A stretch of 64,000 nucleotides of DNA from Tenacibaculum aquimarinum (lineage in GTDB: Bacteria; Bacteroidota; Bacteroidia; Flavobacteriales; Flavobacteriaceae): contig NZ_JAKGSC010000008.1 in assembly GCF_022478115.1 (NCBI RefSeq), forward strand, positions 1 through 64,000, read 5' to 3'. Under the pieces are notes generated by a model. That model searched no databases. It worked only from the letters and a program-made list of their open reading frames with translations, and was not told the DNA's origin. The number at the start of each line of letters is the position of its first letter. The first letter of the stretch is position 1. A program made the position numbers and the translations under genes. Positions 63,205 to 64,000 of the stretch are shown here, piece by piece.

Positions 63205-64000
63205 TCAACAATCAACCATTCTTACGGTAACGGCTAAACCGCCTTCCGATGTTTCTTTGTAATTTTTATTCATGTCTTTTGCGGTTTCCCACATAGTGTC
63301 AATTACATCATCTAAATGCACTAAAGATTCTTTTGGATCCGTTTCTAAGGCAATTTCTGCGGCATGAATTGCTTTTATAGCGCCCATTGAATTACGTTCA
63401 ATACAAGGAACTTGAACCAAACCGGCAATTGGGTCGCAAGTTAAACCTAAATGATGTTCCATTGCAATTTCTGCGGCAGATAAACATTGTGCAGGTGTTC
63501 CGCCTAATAGTTCTGTTAAAGCTCCAGCTGCCATTGCAGAGGAAACTCCAATTTCTGCTTGACAACCTCCCATTGCTGCAGAAATTGTAGCGTTTTTCTT
63601 GAAAATACTACCTATTTCGCCCGCAGTTAATAAGAATTTTTTAACATGATTAAAATCTGCTTCATGATTTTCTATAACCATATAATACATTAAAACAGCC
63701 GGAATTACACCTGCGCTTCCATTTGTAGGGGCAGTTACAACTCTACCTAATGCCGCATTAACTTCGTTTACTGATAATGCAAAACAGCTAACCCATTTTA
63801 AAATCTCTCTAAATTTTACTTCGCTACTTCTAATTGCAGTTATCCATTCATCTGGATTAGCATATATAGCGCCTTTAATAAGTTTAGCTTGTGTATCAAA
63901 AGCACGTCTTTTTACATTTAATCCGCCAGGAAGTTTTCCTTCAGTATGGCAACCAATGTACATGCATTCTAACATTGTTTCCCAAATTCTATTCAATTCA
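63205..64000 (-). CDS. sdaA: L-serine ammonia-lyase, C-terminal part
   Basis: About 265 residues; the N-terminal portion lies beyond the right edge and the frame is open to position 64000. It deaminates L-serine to pyruvate with an oxygen-sensitive [4Fe-4S] cluster. The segments [62 protein letters not shown] and [18 protein letters not shown] hold the alpha-chain glycine-rich region and likely cluster cysteines. The C-terminus is complete (VTVRMVDC). Confidence 0.93.
   Translation of the reverse strand, partial: ELNRIWETMLECMYIGCHTEGKLPGGLNVKRRAFDTQAKLIKGAIYANPDEWITAIRSSEVKFREILKWVSCFALSVNEVNAALGRVVTAPTNGSAGVIPAVLMYYMVIENHEADFNHVKKFLLTAGEIGSIFKKNATISAAMGGCQAEIGVSSAMAAGALTELLGGTPAQCLSAAEIAMEHHLGLTCDPIAGLVQVPCIERNSMGAIKAIHAAEIALETDPKESLVHLDDVIDTMWETAKDMNKNYKETSEGGLAVTVRMVDC

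Noticed and set aside
1..64000. CRISPR array, insertion sequence or prophage
   Set aside because: No regularly spaced repeats, transposase, integrase, Cas or phage structural gene was seen on either strand.

Overview
The window is AT-rich DNA from the chromosome of a member of the Bacteroidota, most likely a gliding, probably marine, Flavobacteriaceae species. The evidence is the type IX secretion/gliding genes porU, porV and gldJ, promoters of the TAnnTTTG type, the absence of clear Shine-Dalgarno sequences, an NhaD sodium/proton antiporter, a fused ResB/CcsA cytochrome c maturation protein and a flavobacterial-type PBP1-LysM lipoprotein. Genus cannot be fixed by eye.

Layout. 1-75: 3' end of a 5S rRNA and its terminator. 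104-9654: housekeeping genes (truA-like, acyl-CoA dehydrogenase, anmK, Glu/Leu-type dehydrogenase plus nhaD, an exbB-exbD-tonB energy transduction operon, folC). 9714-9937: two identical tRNA-Val(TAC) genes with promoter and terminator. 10018-41410: 29 co-directional genes with gaps of at most about 50 bases, forming a large exopolysaccharide/capsule locus. 41451-51343 (minus strand): PBP1-LysM lipoprotein, guaA, a KAS III-like enzyme, a group III truncated globin, cdd, porV, porU. 51535-54561 (plus): gldJ, murF. 54554-58792: an N-acetylhexosamine kinase-like gene, a CpsB-type PHP phosphatase, a PglF/WbpM-type dehydratase and a small membrane protein. 58849-64000: ccsBA fusion, yaaA and a partial L-serine dehydratase.

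How the polysaccharide genes fit together. The locus encodes nucleotide-sugar enzymes for UDP-GalNAcA (TviB/TviC type), UDP-GlcA (Ugd), part of the UDP-ManNAc3NAcA route (WbpB- and WbpI-like) and, together with the distant pglF, a complete UDP-diNAc-bacillosamine route (PglF, PglE, PglD) with the matching initiating transferase PglC. Export genes are an 801-residue Wza-like protein with six SLBB repeats, a Wzz-like protein without kinase domain, two Wzx-like flippases and two Wzy-like polymerases. A sulfate activation set (cysC, cysD, cysN), the PAP phosphatase cysQ, a tandem DUF2061 membrane protein and a sulfotransferase lie in the same run of genes with no sulfite-producing or sulfite-reducing enzymes, so the most coherent reading is that PAPS is made here to sulfate the polysaccharide. 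Further decoration or trimming is suggested by a CapK-like adenylating enzyme, two hexapeptide acyltransferases, a GNAT protein, two deacetylases and a beta-helix lipoprotein.

No CRISPR array, insertion sequence, prophage or toxin-antitoxin pair was seen. The most interesting parts are the sulfation module with its DUF2061 protein, the doubled flippase/polymerase set, and two copies of a structured interspersed repeat.
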